Positions 23,950-32,980 of a DNA stretch of 41,321 bases are shown one piece after another. The translations under genes and the position numbers were made by a program. Under the pieces are notes generated by a model that saw only the letters and a program-made list of their open reading frames with translations, had not been told where the DNA came from and ran no database searches. The stretch comes from Cytophagaceae bacterium (GTDB lineage: Bacteria; Bacteroidota; Bacteroidia; Cytophagales; Flexibacteraceae). Position 1 is the first letter of the stretch; every line of letters begins with the position of its first letter. Location of the stretch: assembly GCA_947441055.1 (NCBI GenBank), contig CANETC010000005.1:1-41321 (forward strand). Direction: 5' to 3'.

Positions 23950-24933
23950 ATGGCCGATTCCAATTTTATAGATTACGTCAAAATCCACTGTAAATCAGGC
24001 GCCGGCGGCCCTGGATCAGCCCATTTTTACCGCGCAAAGGGAATGCCTAACGGCGGTCCGGATGGTGGTGATGGTGGTAATGGCGGCGATGTTGTACTGG
24101 TTGCTAACCCGCAACTTTGGACACTTCTGCACCTCAAATACACAAAGCACGTAAAGGCGGGCCAAGGAAAACCGGGTGGCATTAACCGCATGCACGGAGC
24201 AAGAGGCGAAGACCTGATTTTGGAAGTTCCTGCAGGAACTGTTGCAAAAGATGCCGAAACCGGAGAAGTCATAACAGAGGTTTTACGGGAAGGCGAAAAG
24301 TATATTTTGATTCCCGGAGGGAAAGGCGGACTTGGAAATGACCATTTCAAATCTTCCACAAACCAGGCGCCTGAATATGCCCAACCCGGTTTGCCATTTG
24401 CAGAAAAATGGATTGTTCTTGAATTGAAGGTTCTTGCAGATGTTGGCCTTGTTGGCTTACCAAATGCCGGAAAATCAACCTTGCTTTCATCCATCTCCGC
24501 CGCAAAACCAGTGATTGCGGATTATCCGTTCACCACACTCACCCCAAACCTCGGGGTGGTTTCATACCGCGATTTCCAGTCTTTTGTAATGGCCGACATT
24601 CCGGGCATCATTGAAGGCGCGCATCAGGGTCGTGGACTCGGACTCCGGTTTCTGCGCCACATTGAGCGAAACCCGGTACTGCTTTTTTTGGTGCCGATAA
24701 ATGCGGATAACATAAAAGCTGAGTACAAACTTTTACTCTCCGAACTCAAAAACCACAACCCCGAATTGCTCGACAAAAAGCGAATTCTGGGGATTTCAAA
24801 AATGGATTTGGCGGACGATGAGGCAAAAGCAAAACTCAAAAAACTCAAAATGGACATTCCGGTAATTCCTTTTTCTTCTGCCACAGGCCAGGGCCTGACA
24901 GAATTGAAAGATGAGATTTGGAAAAACCTTTAA
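23950..24933 (+). CDS. obgE: Obg family GTPase (CgtA)
   Basis: A cytoplasmic GTPase that assists 50S ribosome assembly and stress response. The glycine-rich Obg fold (about 1-158) holds SGAGGPGSAHFYRAKGMPNG, GGPDGGDGGNGGDVVLV and GGKGGLGNDHFKSSTNQAP. The G domain has G1 GLPNAGKSTLLS, G2 YPFTT, G3 DIPGIIEGAHQGRGLG, G4 SKMD and a G5 SSATGQG. It ends at 327 residues with no C-terminal OCT domain, as is common in the phylum. The next gene, a glycosyltransferase, starts 10 bp later, so the two are likely co-transcribed. Confidence 0.97.
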   Translation: MADSNFIDYVKIHCKSGAGGPGSAHFYRAKGMPNGGPDGGDGGNGGDVVLVANPQLWTLLHLKYTKHVKAGQGKPGGINRMHGARGEDLILEVPAGTVAKDAETGEVITEVLREGEKYILIPGGKGGLGNDHFKSSTNQAPEYAQPGLPFAEKWIVLELKVLADVGLVGLPNAGKSTLLSSISAAKPVIADYPFTTLTPNLGVVSYRDFQSFVMADIPGIIEGAHQGRGLGLRFLRHIERNPVLLFLVPINADNIKAEYKLLLSELKNHNPELLDKKRILGISKMDLADDEAKAKLKKLKMDIPVIPFSSATGQGLTELKDEIWKNL

Positions 24934-24942
24934 AGGCAGGGT

Positions 24943-25710
24943 ATGAACCCAGTGAAGATATCCGTGGCAGTGATTACCTTCAATGAAGAAAAAAACATTG
25001 AACGGTGTCTTGCTTCAGTGCAAAACATCGCGGATGAAATGCTGGTTCTGGATTCCAACTCCAGCGACCGTACAAGGGAAATTGCAGAAAAAATGGGGGC
25101 AAGAGTTCTGGTCCATGATTTTGCCGGACATATTGAGCAAAAAAACCACGCCATTTCCCTTGCCCGTTTTCCTCATATTCTTTCTCTGGATGCAGATGAA
25201 GAACTGGATCCTGAATTAGAGCAGTCTATTCTTTCGGTAAAAGAGAATTTCACCATGGATGGCTATTTTCTGAACCGGCTTACAAATTATTGCGGTCAGT
25301 GGATTTATCATTCAGGTTGGTACCCAGACAAAAAACTCCGTTTGTGGGACAGCCGAAAAGGCAAATGGGCGGGCACCAATCCTCACGATCGATTTGAAAT
25401 GGAGCCAGGCGCACAAGTGGCAAATCTTTCCGGAAAAATTTTACACCATAGCTACAATAGTCTGGAAGAACATCGGCAGCAGTCCATCCGATTTTCTGAA
25501 ACTGCTGCCAAAGCACTTTTCATCCAAGGCAGAAAAGCAGGATTTTCTAAACGATTTTTAAGTCCGGCTTTTCGTTTTCTTTACTCCTACATTTTTCGTC
25601 TGGGATTTCTTGAAGGAATTGCAGGATTTCACATCGCCCGAATTTCGGCCTGGGCATCCTACCTCAAGTATAAAAGGCTGAAACAATACGAATCTGAAAA
25701 GCCCAATTGA
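24943..25710 (+). CDS. Glycosyltransferase family 2 (WaaE/KdtX-like)
   Basis: A 255-residue GT2 enzyme. The GT-A start ISVAVITFNEEKNIERCLASV, the metal-binding SLDADEEL and the later PDKKLRLWDSRKGKWAG and LHHSYNSLEEHRQQS are typical of the beta-1,4-glucosyltransferase group (WaaE/KdtX), which adds glucose to lipopolysaccharide inner core. A short hydrophobic C-terminal segment (FRFLYSYIFRLGFLEGIAGF) suggests membrane association on the cytoplasmic face. It follows obgE by 10 bp and touches the next glycosyltransferase gene (4-nt overlap). Donor and acceptor sugars cannot be read from the sequence. Confidence 0.88.
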   Translation: MNPVKISVAVITFNEEKNIERCLASVQNIADEMLVLDSNSSDRTREIAEKMGARVLVHDFAGHIEQKNHAISLARFPHILSLDADEELDPELEQSILSVKENFTMDGYFLNRLTNYCGQWIYHSGWYPDKKLRLWDSRKGKWAGTNPHDRFEMEPGAQVANLSGKILHHSYNSLEEHRQQSIRFSETAAKALFIQGRKAGFSKRFLSPAFRFLYSYIFRLGFLEGIAGFHIARISAWASYLKYKRLKQYESEKPN

Positions 25711-26759
25711 TACGCGTTTGCCTTGAGATGGAAAAAACACAAAGCCTGAATACCGGGCTTGGGAAGTTTTGCCTTCATCTTGGACAGGCCTTATTAAAAC
25801 AAGAAAATTCCGACTTGGCTTATTCGTTTTTCATTCCGGAAAACAGAAACGGATTGTTCGGGATTAATCAGCAATATTGGATTCAGCATGCATGGCATAA
25901 GCTGAAAATACCATCCAGAATGGCTTCTGATGTTTGGCATTGTACACACCAGGATTCCGCCTATTTTCCCAACAAAAGGACGCCAATTGTTTTGACCGTC
26001 CATGACCTGAACTTCCTGAGCCGTTATTCCGGACTCCGCCTTCAATACCGCAAAGATAAAATGGCCCGGATGCTTGATCGCAGTTCTGCAATTGTGTGCA
26101 TTTCCCGGCAAACTGGCAAAGACCTGGAAGAAAATTATGGCCTGAAACCAGTAGATTATCAGGTGATTTACAATGGGAATGCGCTTCAGAATTTTGCGGG
26201 AAATATGCGGGCAAAGTCTCAGAAACAGCGGCCATTTCTACTAAATATCGGGGTTCTTTCTCCCCGTAAAAACGCGCATGTGCTCTGTGGAATGATGGCC
26301 TTTTTGCCTGACTGGGATCTTGTTATTGCAGGTCCGACACACTCATCCTACACTTCAATAATTCTAGAAGAAGCCAGAAAATGGAAGGTTCAGGAAAGGG
26401 TGATTCTGGCTGGGGAAGTGAGCGATGAAGAAAAGTATCGCTTGTACCAAAACATGGAAGGTTTGGTGTTTCCATCCCTTGCAGAGGGTTTTGGTTTACC
26501 TGTTGTGGAGGCAATGGGTTTAGGGAAATCGGTTTTCCTTTCCAAAATGGGAAGTCTGCCTGAAATCGGAGGAGAACTTGCCCACTACTTCCCAAACTTT
26601 GAACCCGAAGAAATGGCGGAAATTGTAAGCCGTGGCCTAAAAAATGACAGGCTGAATTCTGGAATGAAGGAACAACTCATCGCAAGGTCCAAACAGTTTA
26701 CATGGGACAATGCCGCCCGTGGGTATGCAGAGATTTACCGCAGCTTGGGCAAAATGTAA
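25707..26759 (+). CDS. Glycosyltransferase family 4
   Basis: A 350-residue GT-B enzyme. The C-terminal donor-binding domain has FLLNIGVLSPRKNAHVL and the EX7E motif PSLAEGFGLPVVEAMGLGK. The start is TTG at 25707, overlapping the previous stop by 4 nt (TTGA). I prefer it to the ATG at 25728 because the first strand of the Rossmann fold (IRVCLEMEK) lies between the two. The opening LNTGLGKFCLHLGQALLKQ is familiar from Bacteroidota GT4 proteins of cell-surface polysaccharide loci. It probably adds a sugar to lipopolysaccharide or exopolysaccharide with the GT2 before it. It is convergent with the next gene; only 1 bp separates the two stop codons. Confidence 0.88.
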   Translation: MIRVCLEMEKTQSLNTGLGKFCLHLGQALLKQENSDLAYSFFIPENRNGLFGINQQYWIQHAWHKLKIPSRMASDVWHCTHQDSAYFPNKRTPIVLTVHDLNFLSRYSGLRLQYRKDKMARMLDRSSAIVCISRQTGKDLEENYGLKPVDYQVIYNGNALQNFAGNMRAKSQKQRPFLLNIGVLSPRKNAHVLCGMMAFLPDWDLVIAGPTHSSYTSIILEEARKWKVQERVILAGEVSDEEKYRLYQNMEGLVFPSLAEGFGLPVVEAMGLGKSVFLSKMGSLPEIGGELAHYFPNFEPEEMAEIVSRGLKNDRLNSGMKEQLIARSKQFTWDNAARGYAEIYRSLGKM

Positions 26760-26760
26760 A

Positions 26761-27729
26761 TCAAAAGTAGCGGAGGATTTTACCCTTTAATTCTGCCTGT
26801 ATTTTCTCTACGATTTCGCTTAAACCGAGCATTCCCGGAAAGGATTCCAATTGATGGCGCCTTTCAATTGCCTGTTGGCGACGGTCGAGAAACTGCCGGA
26901 AAGCCATTGCATTTTTCGAACCAGGAAAAAGATTCGTCAAGGGATATTGAAATAGCAGAAGGAACCGCCACCAAATTTTTCGCCAGCCATCCAGATGAAT
27001 TTCATGAAGCAGAAGTTTGTTTCTCCGTGCTACAGCTGCAACCGAAACCGGACTTGCTGTTTTGCCAATGGTGGAAGAAATCCGGTGATAGCACTTGGCC
27101 TGAGGAACATATAAAGACCTCCAACCCCGCCTCCAGGCATGAAAACAAACTTCAGCATCCTCAAAATAATAGGGATTCAGAAGTTCAAGAAAACCGCCCA
27201 TTTGCCGAAATTTCGACGCATTCACAAAAGATGCCGCACCCGAAAGGAACAAGCTCGGAAATGCAGATTGGCTGGTTTCATCCGGCTGAAAATTTGTGGT
27301 GGTATTCAGCATACTGCCTTTCCAAACCGGGAATTTTCCGGCATCCATAATTTCTCCAGGACCATCCGGCATGATGCTTCCAGAAACCCCGAAGACAGAA
27401 TCATCCTCCATGAATGGGAGCAAAATGGAAAGATATTCCGGAGATAATTTCACATCTGAATTCAGAATCAAAACCGTTTCGCCCTCGCAGGCAGCAAATC
27501 CTCGGTTGCAATTGCCTGCAAAACCTAGGTTTTTATCCCCTTTTATAAGCCGGACTTGAGGAAAATGAAGTTCCAGAATTTGGCATGAATCATCCTTGGA
27601 ACAATCGTCTGCCACTAAAATTTCAAACCTGCAATCAAGCTTATCCAATGCCCTGAACGCATAAGGAAGATTTTCCTTCAGGAGTTCGGCGCCATTATAA
27701 TTTGGAATGAGAATGCTGAGAGATTTCAT
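26761..27729 (-). CDS. Glycosyltransferase family 2 (rhamnosyltransferase-like)
   Basis: A 322-residue GT2. It starts MKSLSILIPNYNGAELLKEN. It has the DDCSKDDS turn, GDKNLGFAGNCNRGF, ILNSDVKLSPEYL as the DxD-equivalent region, and YFEDAEVCFHAWRRGW as the acceptor-side ED motif. This is the wbbL/rhamnosyltransferase type. The last 90 residues carry a hydrophobic/basic patch (WWRFLLLFQYPLTNLF), consistent with membrane association. It is on the opposite strand from the two glycosyltransferases at 24943-26759 and converges with them, so it has separate transcription. Substrate unknown. Confidence 0.88.
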   Translation of the reverse strand: MKSLSILIPNYNGAELLKENLPYAFRALDKLDCRFEILVADDCSKDDSCQILELHFPQVRLIKGDKNLGFAGNCNRGFAACEGETVLILNSDVKLSPEYLSILLPFMEDDSVFGVSGSIMPDGPGEIMDAGKFPVWKGSMLNTTTNFQPDETSQSAFPSLFLSGAASFVNASKFRQMGGFLELLNPYYFEDAEVCFHAWRRGWRSLYVPQAKCYHRISSTIGKTASPVSVAAVARRNKLLLHEIHLDGWRKIWWRFLLLFQYPLTNLFPGSKNAMAFRQFLDRRQQAIERRHQLESFPGMLGLSEIVEKIQAELKGKILRYF

Positions 27730-27790
27730 ATGCCGGATTTACCAACTTTACATGATGGAAAATTCAAGTGCCAAACATATTCATCCATTT

Positions 27791-28231
27791 TCAATTCAGG
27801 CGATTGTGAAGCAAAGAAAGCGCAAATGAAAGCGCGAATCCCCAGAAATATGCCGCGGCTGCCATCCATACCAACACTTTTCGCCGATTCCCACCAAAGG
27901 AAACAGCAAGCAAGGTCCCTACAATCGGACTAAAAACAACTGGAGTTAAAAGTGCCATTCCCGGCAATCCAAAACGAATCCAGAACCGAACAATCCTTCG
28001 GTTGCGTGTTGAAAACAATTTTCTGTCGTGACTGAAACTTGCAAACCACCGATCACGCAAAACCTTGCCCCCGGTAGAAAAAATAATTACGGAAAGTGTC
28101 ATTCCACTCCCTGCCAGAAGGCCAGTTTCCACAATTCCTAATCCAGAAAAAATGCCTGTGGTTGGTCCAATCACAAACTTAAACATGCTAATCAGGAAGA
28201 CTGATGCACATTTGATCAGGTATTCGTTCAA
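27791..28231 (-). CDS. Small integral membrane protein (PF06695-like, 'small multidrug export' family)
   Basis: A 146-residue, very hydrophobic protein with about four helices: FLISMFKFVIGPTTGIF, GLLAGSGMTLSVIIF, FGLPGMALLTPVVFSPIVG and AAAAYFWGFALSFALSLL. The GLPG.ALL.P..FSP..G phrase resembles the PF06695 (Sm_multidrug_ex) family, but no transport function has been shown for it and I am unsure. A basic loop (GGKVLRDRWFASFSHDRKLF) joins the second and third helices. It is divergent from the beta-barrel gene at 28354 and starts 61 bp from the GT2 gene, with which it could share a transcript. Confidence 0.65.
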   Translation of the reverse strand: MNEYLIKCASVFLISMFKFVIGPTTGIFSGLGIVETGLLAGSGMTLSVIIFSTGGKVLRDRWFASFSHDRKLFSTRNRRIVRFWIRFGLPGMALLTPVVFSPIVGTLLAVSFGGNRRKVLVWMAAAAYFWGFALSFALSLLHNRLN

Positions 28232-28353
28232 CTCACTGGAATTTTGAAGGCCGAAATTCGAATTTCTTATTCAATTTGTCATCCAAAGTCTGCGGATTGA
28301 AGAAAAAAAGCAAGTCACCAAAGTCGATTTACCTCTTGAAAAGCCATGGCCGG

Positions 28354-30300
28354 ATGGTTTTTCTATTTTGGCTATTGATGCTTGGAGAAAATCTATCCAT
28401 TGCCCAGATTCAGACCGACAGCAATGCAATCAACCATGAAAGTATGCGGCAGGGGATTAACACTTTTTCTTCTGGCTCCGGAATTGATTTCAGAAAAAAT
28501 CTGGGAGGCAAAATGCGTATTACCGGTAATGCTGGTCAATATTTCATTTTCAACCGCGCACTTCCATCCCGACGCTTTATCACCAACAATGTTTGGACCA
28601 CGCTCGGCTATTCCAAAATACTCACGAAAGGACTGATATGGCAAAATGAAGCAGGCCAGCAATCTTTTATTGCCAATGAAACTCGACTAAGTCAAGTACT
28701 ATCAGCTTTGTCTTTTGGGTTCAGGCCAGGAAATCTGTCTGATGTTTCTGTGCGGGCTTCTGCCGGATTTGTAAACGACAAAAGACAAGCATACGACAAC
28801 AGCGGATATAAAGCCGAAATCATGGCCCGCCTAAACGGACTTTCTGCAGATTCAAACCTGCATTACTATGCCGGACTTCTGGTAAACCAGAGCAATCCAT
28901 TGCCAAGGAAAAACAGTCGCACAATGGCAGAAGCCGGTATTTCTCGGGACTTTTTTGGTGGTGGCCTTCTTGCATTTGAGGGCCATTATCTCCGCAATCA
29001 GGTGGAGGATTACCTCGGCAATGACATTCAATCCATAAGCAGCGATACCGTAGCCGGTAGATTCCGAATCAGAATTCCAATTTTCAGGGGAATGGTATTT
29101 TCTTCTTTCAATGAAATTCTAACACCCAATCGTTCTTTCTTTTACCTCAACCGTAATTCTAGAACTGAACTTAGAAATGTGCGCTATTTTCAGGATGAAT
29201 ACCAAAGCCTGAATACCCTTTTATATCGCAGCAAGCGCCTCCAGTTGCAAGGCAGTTTCGAATCCAAACTTCGCAACCGCACCTATGACATCCTAAACCG
29301 GCTCAATTCAACGGATCCGCTATATCAGCAACAATTGAACACACTAAACCAAAAACTGAATGAAGAAAGAATCAAAGACATCCGCGAGCAATACACCACA
29401 TTCACGATGGACTCCCGCTGGCTACTTTCATCCATCCACAGCCTGCGGGCATCTTACACAGCCCAACTTTTGAGGGTTGACACCCGATCTGAACAAAACA
29501 ACCAAGACCGAGATGAGGTGCTCTATGCTGGAGAGTTGGCACACGATTGGAAACTACCTTATGGCTTGAGGTTAAGCAATAAATTTTCAGGCAATTACAG
29601 GCATCTGATATTTATCAAAGCGAGCCAGAGTTCTGAAAACTATACCGACCGGATTCTACGATGGGAGCCCTCCCTTCGCTGGACTGGTAAAAAATTGTAC
29701 TGGGCTGGAAGCATGGGCATTTGGGCCACTTATCAAGTGCGCGACTTTACCAGCCAGCAAGACCGCAACCGATCAAACCGTGTACTCATTTTTAGCCATC
29801 AGATTGATTATCATATTGATGGTCAAAAAGGATTGATATTAGAGCTCCTAAGGAGAGAAAACCGCTTGAGTCTGTTTAACTGGCAACGATTTTCCGAAAG
29901 CCCAATCGATACCGTCACCATCCATGATTTGGCATTCAGATTTAAGTTTGGGGCAAAATCAGGAGTATCAATTCAAGCCGGTTACAGGGCTTTTTGGCAG
30001 GTACGGAAATCCAGAGCCAGCTTAATTGAACCCGGCAGCGGTGCCAAGCTCATATTTCTCAAAAGCTACTTTGTTCAGCAGGGTCCGCAAATTCGCATTA
30101 TGGCCAACGGGAATGGCCGATTGAAACTTCAGGGAGAACTTTGGCTTCAGTGGTCAAGCCAGTTTTTTTCTTACAAAAAATCGGATTTGATTTATCTTGG
30201 CAACAGTTATTCTGCGCAACAACTTACAAATCGGGAAAACCGGTTTTTGCCATTTTTTAACTTACAAGCGACCTGGAATTTGAACAAGGCTGGGTCCTGA
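28354..30300 (+). CDS. Predicted outer-membrane beta-barrel protein, family unknown
   Basis: About 648 residues from the ATG at 28354, opening with the hydrophobic MVFLFWLLMLGENLSIAQ signal-peptide-like segment. The open frame extends to a TTG at 28276, which would add a basic leader. The mature region is built of alternating polar/aromatic strands (LYWAGSMGIWATYQVRDFT, FRFKFGAKSGVSIQAGYRAFW, LKLQGELWLQWSSQFF) ending FFNLQATWNLNKAGS, as in outer-membrane barrels. A charged helical stretch, LNTLNQKLNEERIKDIREQY, sits in the middle. I do not recognise a named family. It could be a porin-like protein or a T9SS-related channel. It is 13 bp before the NIF3 gene, but the fit of the two functions is unclear. 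Confidence 0.7.
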   Translation: MVFLFWLLMLGENLSIAQIQTDSNAINHESMRQGINTFSSGSGIDFRKNLGGKMRITGNAGQYFIFNRALPSRRFITNNVWTTLGYSKILTKGLIWQNEAGQQSFIANETRLSQVLSALSFGFRPGNLSDVSVRASAGFVNDKRQAYDNSGYKAEIMARLNGLSADSNLHYYAGLLVNQSNPLPRKNSRTMAEAGISRDFFGGGLLAFEGHYLRNQVEDYLGNDIQSISSDTVAGRFRIRIPIFRGMVFSSFNEILTPNRSFFYLNRNSRTELRNVRYFQDEYQSLNTLLYRSKRLQLQGSFESKLRNRTYDILNRLNSTDPLYQQQLNTLNQKLNEERIKDIREQYTTFTMDSRWLLSSIHSLRASYTAQLLRVDTRSEQNNQDRDEVLYAGELAHDWKLPYGLRLSNKFSGNYRHLIFIKASQSSENYTDRILRWEPSLRWTGKKLYWAGSMGIWATYQVRDFTSQQDRNRSNRVLIFSHQIDYHIDGQKGLILELLRRENRLSLFNWQRFSESPIDTVTIHDLAFRFKFGAKSGVSIQAGYRAFWQVRKSRASLIEPGSGAKLIFLKSYFVQQGPQIRIMANGNGRLKLQGELWLQWSSQFFSYKKSDLIYLGNSYSAQQLTNRENRFLPFFNLQATWNLNKAGS

Positions 30301-30313
30301 AAAAAATAATTTT

Positions 30314-31414
30314 ATGACTATTCGTGAAATCAACTCATTCCTTGAAAGCTGGGCTCCGGCTGGAACCGCTGAGGATTATGACAATGTAGGTTTGCTTACC
30401 GGCCGGCCAAGTCAGGAAGTCAATCATGTGTTGGTCTCATTGGATGCCACTGAGGAGGTTGTGGAAGAAGCAATTGACAAGGGATGCCAACTTATTATCA
30501 GCCACCACCCAATTTTGTTTCGGGGAATCAAAAAACTGAATGGGCAAAATTATGTGGCAAGAACAATTGAAAAAGCAATCCGGAATGACATTGCGCTTTT
30601 GGCGCTGCACACCAACCTGGACAATTCAAACACAGGAGTAAATCAGATTTTATCGGAACGCCTGGGTCTGAAAACCGATAAATTAAAAATCCTACGGCCG
30701 ATGAAACAGCAGCTGATTAAGCTAAGTTATTTTGTGCCAAAGGAAAACCACGAAGAAGTTCTTAAGGCTGCGCACAAAGCAGGTGGAGGGCAAATTGGCA
30801 AATATTATGACTGCAGTTTTTCGGTTGAAGGCAAAGGCCGATTCACACCGGGAGAAGGCACTGATCCAACACTTGGAAAAATCGGGCAACCGGAGGAAGT
30901 AGAAGAATTCAAGGTGGACATCATTGTCCCTCTTATTTTATTTGACAAGGTTTTAAGAGAATTAAAGGAAGCTCACCCTTACGAAGAGCTTGCTTATTAT
31001 GCGAATCCTGTTTCAAACGAATGGCAGGACAAAGGAGCCGGAATGATTGGAGAGCTTCCAAATCCAATGGATTTTGATGAATTCGTAGTCCATGTTAAAA
31101 AATGTCTGGGCCTGACAATGTTGAAGCACACAAAAAAAATAAAGTCTCAGGTGCAAAAAATTGCGGTTTGCGGAGGGGCAGGGATATTTCTACTTCCAGA
31201 TTCCATAGCGGCTCAAGCTGATATTTTGATCACTTCGGATGTTAAATACCACGAGTTTTTCGATGCAGACGGCAGGATAGTTTTGATGGATGCCGGCCAC
31301 TTCGAAACAGAACAATTCACTTCAGAAGGAATAATCAGAAAATTATCGGCACAATTTCCTAATATTGCGGTCCGATTGTCTGAAACAAGGACAAATCCGG
31401 TTTTCTACGCATAA
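30314..31414 (+). CDS. NIF3/DUF34 dinuclear metal-centre protein with PII-like insert
   Basis: A 366-residue NIF3-family protein. The family motifs are YDNVGLLTGRPSQEVNHVL, ISHHPILFRGIKKLNG, LLALHTNLDNSNTGVN, ITSDVKYHEFFDADG and LMDAGHFETEQ; their His and Glu residues bind two metals. The middle part (about 130-235, from LIKLSYFVPKENHEEVLKAAH to EELAYYANPV) is the CutA/PII-like insert found in YqfO-type members. Members are called GTP cyclohydrolase 1 type 2 homologues, but no such activity is firmly established. It is followed 8 bp later by the zinc-ribbon gene, a conserved pairing in Bacteroidota as I recall. Confidence 0.92.
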   Translation: MTIREINSFLESWAPAGTAEDYDNVGLLTGRPSQEVNHVLVSLDATEEVVEEAIDKGCQLIISHHPILFRGIKKLNGQNYVARTIEKAIRNDIALLALHTNLDNSNTGVNQILSERLGLKTDKLKILRPMKQQLIKLSYFVPKENHEEVLKAAHKAGGGQIGKYYDCSFSVEGKGRFTPGEGTDPTLGKIGQPEEVEEFKVDIIVPLILFDKVLRELKEAHPYEELAYYANPVSNEWQDKGAGMIGELPNPMDFDEFVVHVKKCLGLTMLKHTKKIKSQVQKIAVCGGAGIFLLPDSIAAQADILITSDVKYHEFFDADGRIVLMDAGHFETEQFTSEGIIRKLSAQFPNIAVRLSETRTNPVFYA

Positions 31415-31422
31415 ATAAATTC

Positions 31423-32172
31423 ATGGAAAGTACTGTTTCTCAGAAACTTGACGCCCTCCTCGAACTCCAGAGGATAGATTCCCAAATTGATGAACTTCTA
31501 AAGATCCGCGGCGACTTGCCGGAGGAGGTAAGAGATCTGGAAGATGAACTGGCAGGATATGAAACCAGAATCGGAAAATTCAAATCCGAAATTGATGAGC
31601 TTCAGCAAGAAGTTGTCAGCAATAAGGCTGGTATCAAAGAGTCTGAAAAACTGATTAAGAAATATCAGGAGCAGCAAAACAATGTGCGCAACAACCGTGA
31701 GTTTGAAGCCATTGCGAAAGAAATCGAATCTCAGGAACTAGACATTCAGCTTTTCGAAAAGAAGAGCAGAGAAGTTCAATTCCGAGTTGAAAAGAAGAAC
31801 ATCGAAATTGCAGAAATCGAAACCAGACTTGGTGGGCGTATTGCCGACCTGGAGGCGAAGAAATCTGAACTAGATTCGATTGTGGAAGAGAGCACTGAAG
31901 ACGAGAAAAAACTTCGTCTTGAGCGTGACGAAGCTGCTTCTAAAATTGAAGACAGACTGATGTACAGTTACAACCGTATCCGTCAAAACTCTGTGAATGG
32001 GTTGGCAGTTGTAATGGTTCGTCGTGGTGCTTGTGGAGGTTGTTTCAATCAAGTTCCACCACAGCGCCAGGCCGATATCAGAGAGAAGAAGAAAATCACC
32101 GTTTGCGAACACTGTGGAAGAGTTCTTGCAGATGTGGAAGTTCTTGAAGATGCCGCTGCAAAAGTGAAGTAA
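31423..32172 (+). CDS. Coiled-coil and zinc-ribbon protein (DUF164 family, CT398-like)
   Basis: A 249-residue cytoplasmic protein. Residues about 5-185 form a long antiparallel coiled coil (rich in E, K and L with heptads, such as LDALLELQRIDSQIDELLKI and EFEAIAKEIESQELDIQLFEKK). The C-terminal zinc ribbon has two CxxC pairs (ACGGC, then CEHCG about 30 residues later). The family is often encoded next to NIF3, as here (8-bp spacing), and its role is unknown; a nucleic-acid-binding or tethering function has been proposed from structure. An intrinsic terminator follows at 32199-32230, so this ends a transcription unit. Confidence 0.93.
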   Translation: MESTVSQKLDALLELQRIDSQIDELLKIRGDLPEEVRDLEDELAGYETRIGKFKSEIDELQQEVVSNKAGIKESEKLIKKYQEQQNNVRNNREFEAIAKEIESQELDIQLFEKKSREVQFRVEKKNIEIAEIETRLGGRIADLEAKKSELDSIVEESTEDEKKLRLERDEAASKIEDRLMYSYNRIRQNSVNGLAVVMVRRGACGGCFNQVPPQRQADIREKKKITVCEHCGRVLADVEVLEDAAAKVK

Positions 32173-32198
32173 GCACTAAAGCTTAAAAAATAAAGAGA

Positions 32199-32230
32199 GG
32201 CCATGCACAATATGCGTGGCCTTTTTTATT
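32199..32230 (+). terminator. Intrinsic terminator of the NIF3/zinc-ribbon unit
   Basis: GGCCATGC pairs with GCGTGGCC (one mismatch or G-U) and TTTTTTATT follows directly. It starts 27 nt after the stop codon. Confidence 0.8.
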
Positions 32231-32280
32231 GCAAGAATTCGAAAGATTGGGAGAAAAAAAATAGCTTGATAACGATCCTT

Positions 32281-32976
32281 CTACTTCAGTCTCGACATAC
32301 CACCATCAACGGTCAAAACCTGACCGCTTACCCAGGAGGAGTCTTCTGATAAGAAATACCTCGCAGCTTTGGCAATGTCTTCCGGCAAACCAACCCGCTG
32401 AAGCGGATGGCGCTTTGCTGAAGCCTCAGCCTTTTCCGGACTTCCAAGCAGTTGTGTAGCAAGCGGAGTGTCGGTAAGCGATGGCGCTACCACATTCACA
32501 CGAATTTTATGACCTACCCATTCCGATGCCATTGAAAGTGCGAGTCCCTCCAGCGCACCTTTGGCCGCTGAAATGCTCGTATGGAAGCCCAGTCCAATGC
32601 GCGTTGCCACCGTACTAAAAACTACCACAGAACTACCATCAGCCTTTTTCAGCCTTGGAAAAACAGCCTGAGATACTTTTACAAAGCCAAGAACATTCAC
32701 TTGATAATCTTGCAGAAAATCAGATTGCGTAAAACGATGAAATGGCTTCAAATTGATGGTTCCGGGGCAGTATGCCAGACCGTGGAAAACATCCGGCCAT
32801 TCAGCGGGAAATTCCAGATTGTCTGAAGATTCAGCATTGAAAAACAAATGGCCTGAGGAATCTATGGGGTTCCTTCCTAGGGTAAAAACCCGATGGCCCT
32901 CATCCTCAAGAATCTTTTTCAAAGCTGCACCAATTCCCGAAGATGCCCCAGCAATTAAATAGTTTTTTTCAGCCAC
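32281..32976 (-). CDS. SDR-family protein in the pterin operon, lacking the catalytic Tyr
   Basis: A 231-residue Rossmann protein of the short-chain dehydrogenase/reductase family. The NAD(P) site GASSGIG (10-16), the structural Asn in YQVNVLG (N94) and the C-terminal VTGQ-type WVSGQVLTVDGGMS are in place. The active-site signature YxxxK is IxxxK here: Ile135 and Lys139 (SISAAKG). The usual Ser is Thr122 (FSTVATR). I recall similar Bacteroidota relatives with the same Ile, so this looks like a family trait and not an error. It starts 4 bp after folE, and PTPS is the first gene, so a role in tetrahydropterin reduction (sepiapterin-reductase-like) or in pterin binding is suggested by context only. 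Confidence 0.88.
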   Translation of the reverse strand: MAEKNYLIAGASSGIGAALKKILEDEGHRVFTLGRNPIDSSGHLFFNAESSDNLEFPAEWPDVFHGLAYCPGTINLKPFHRFTQSDFLQDYQVNVLGFVKVSQAVFPRLKKADGSSVVVFSTVATRIGLGFHTSISAAKGALEGLALSMASEWVGHKIRVNVVAPSLTDTPLATQLLGSPEKAEASAKRHPLQRVGLPEDIAKAARYFLSEDSSWVSGQVLTVDGGMSRLK

Positions 32977-32980
32977 CGAC

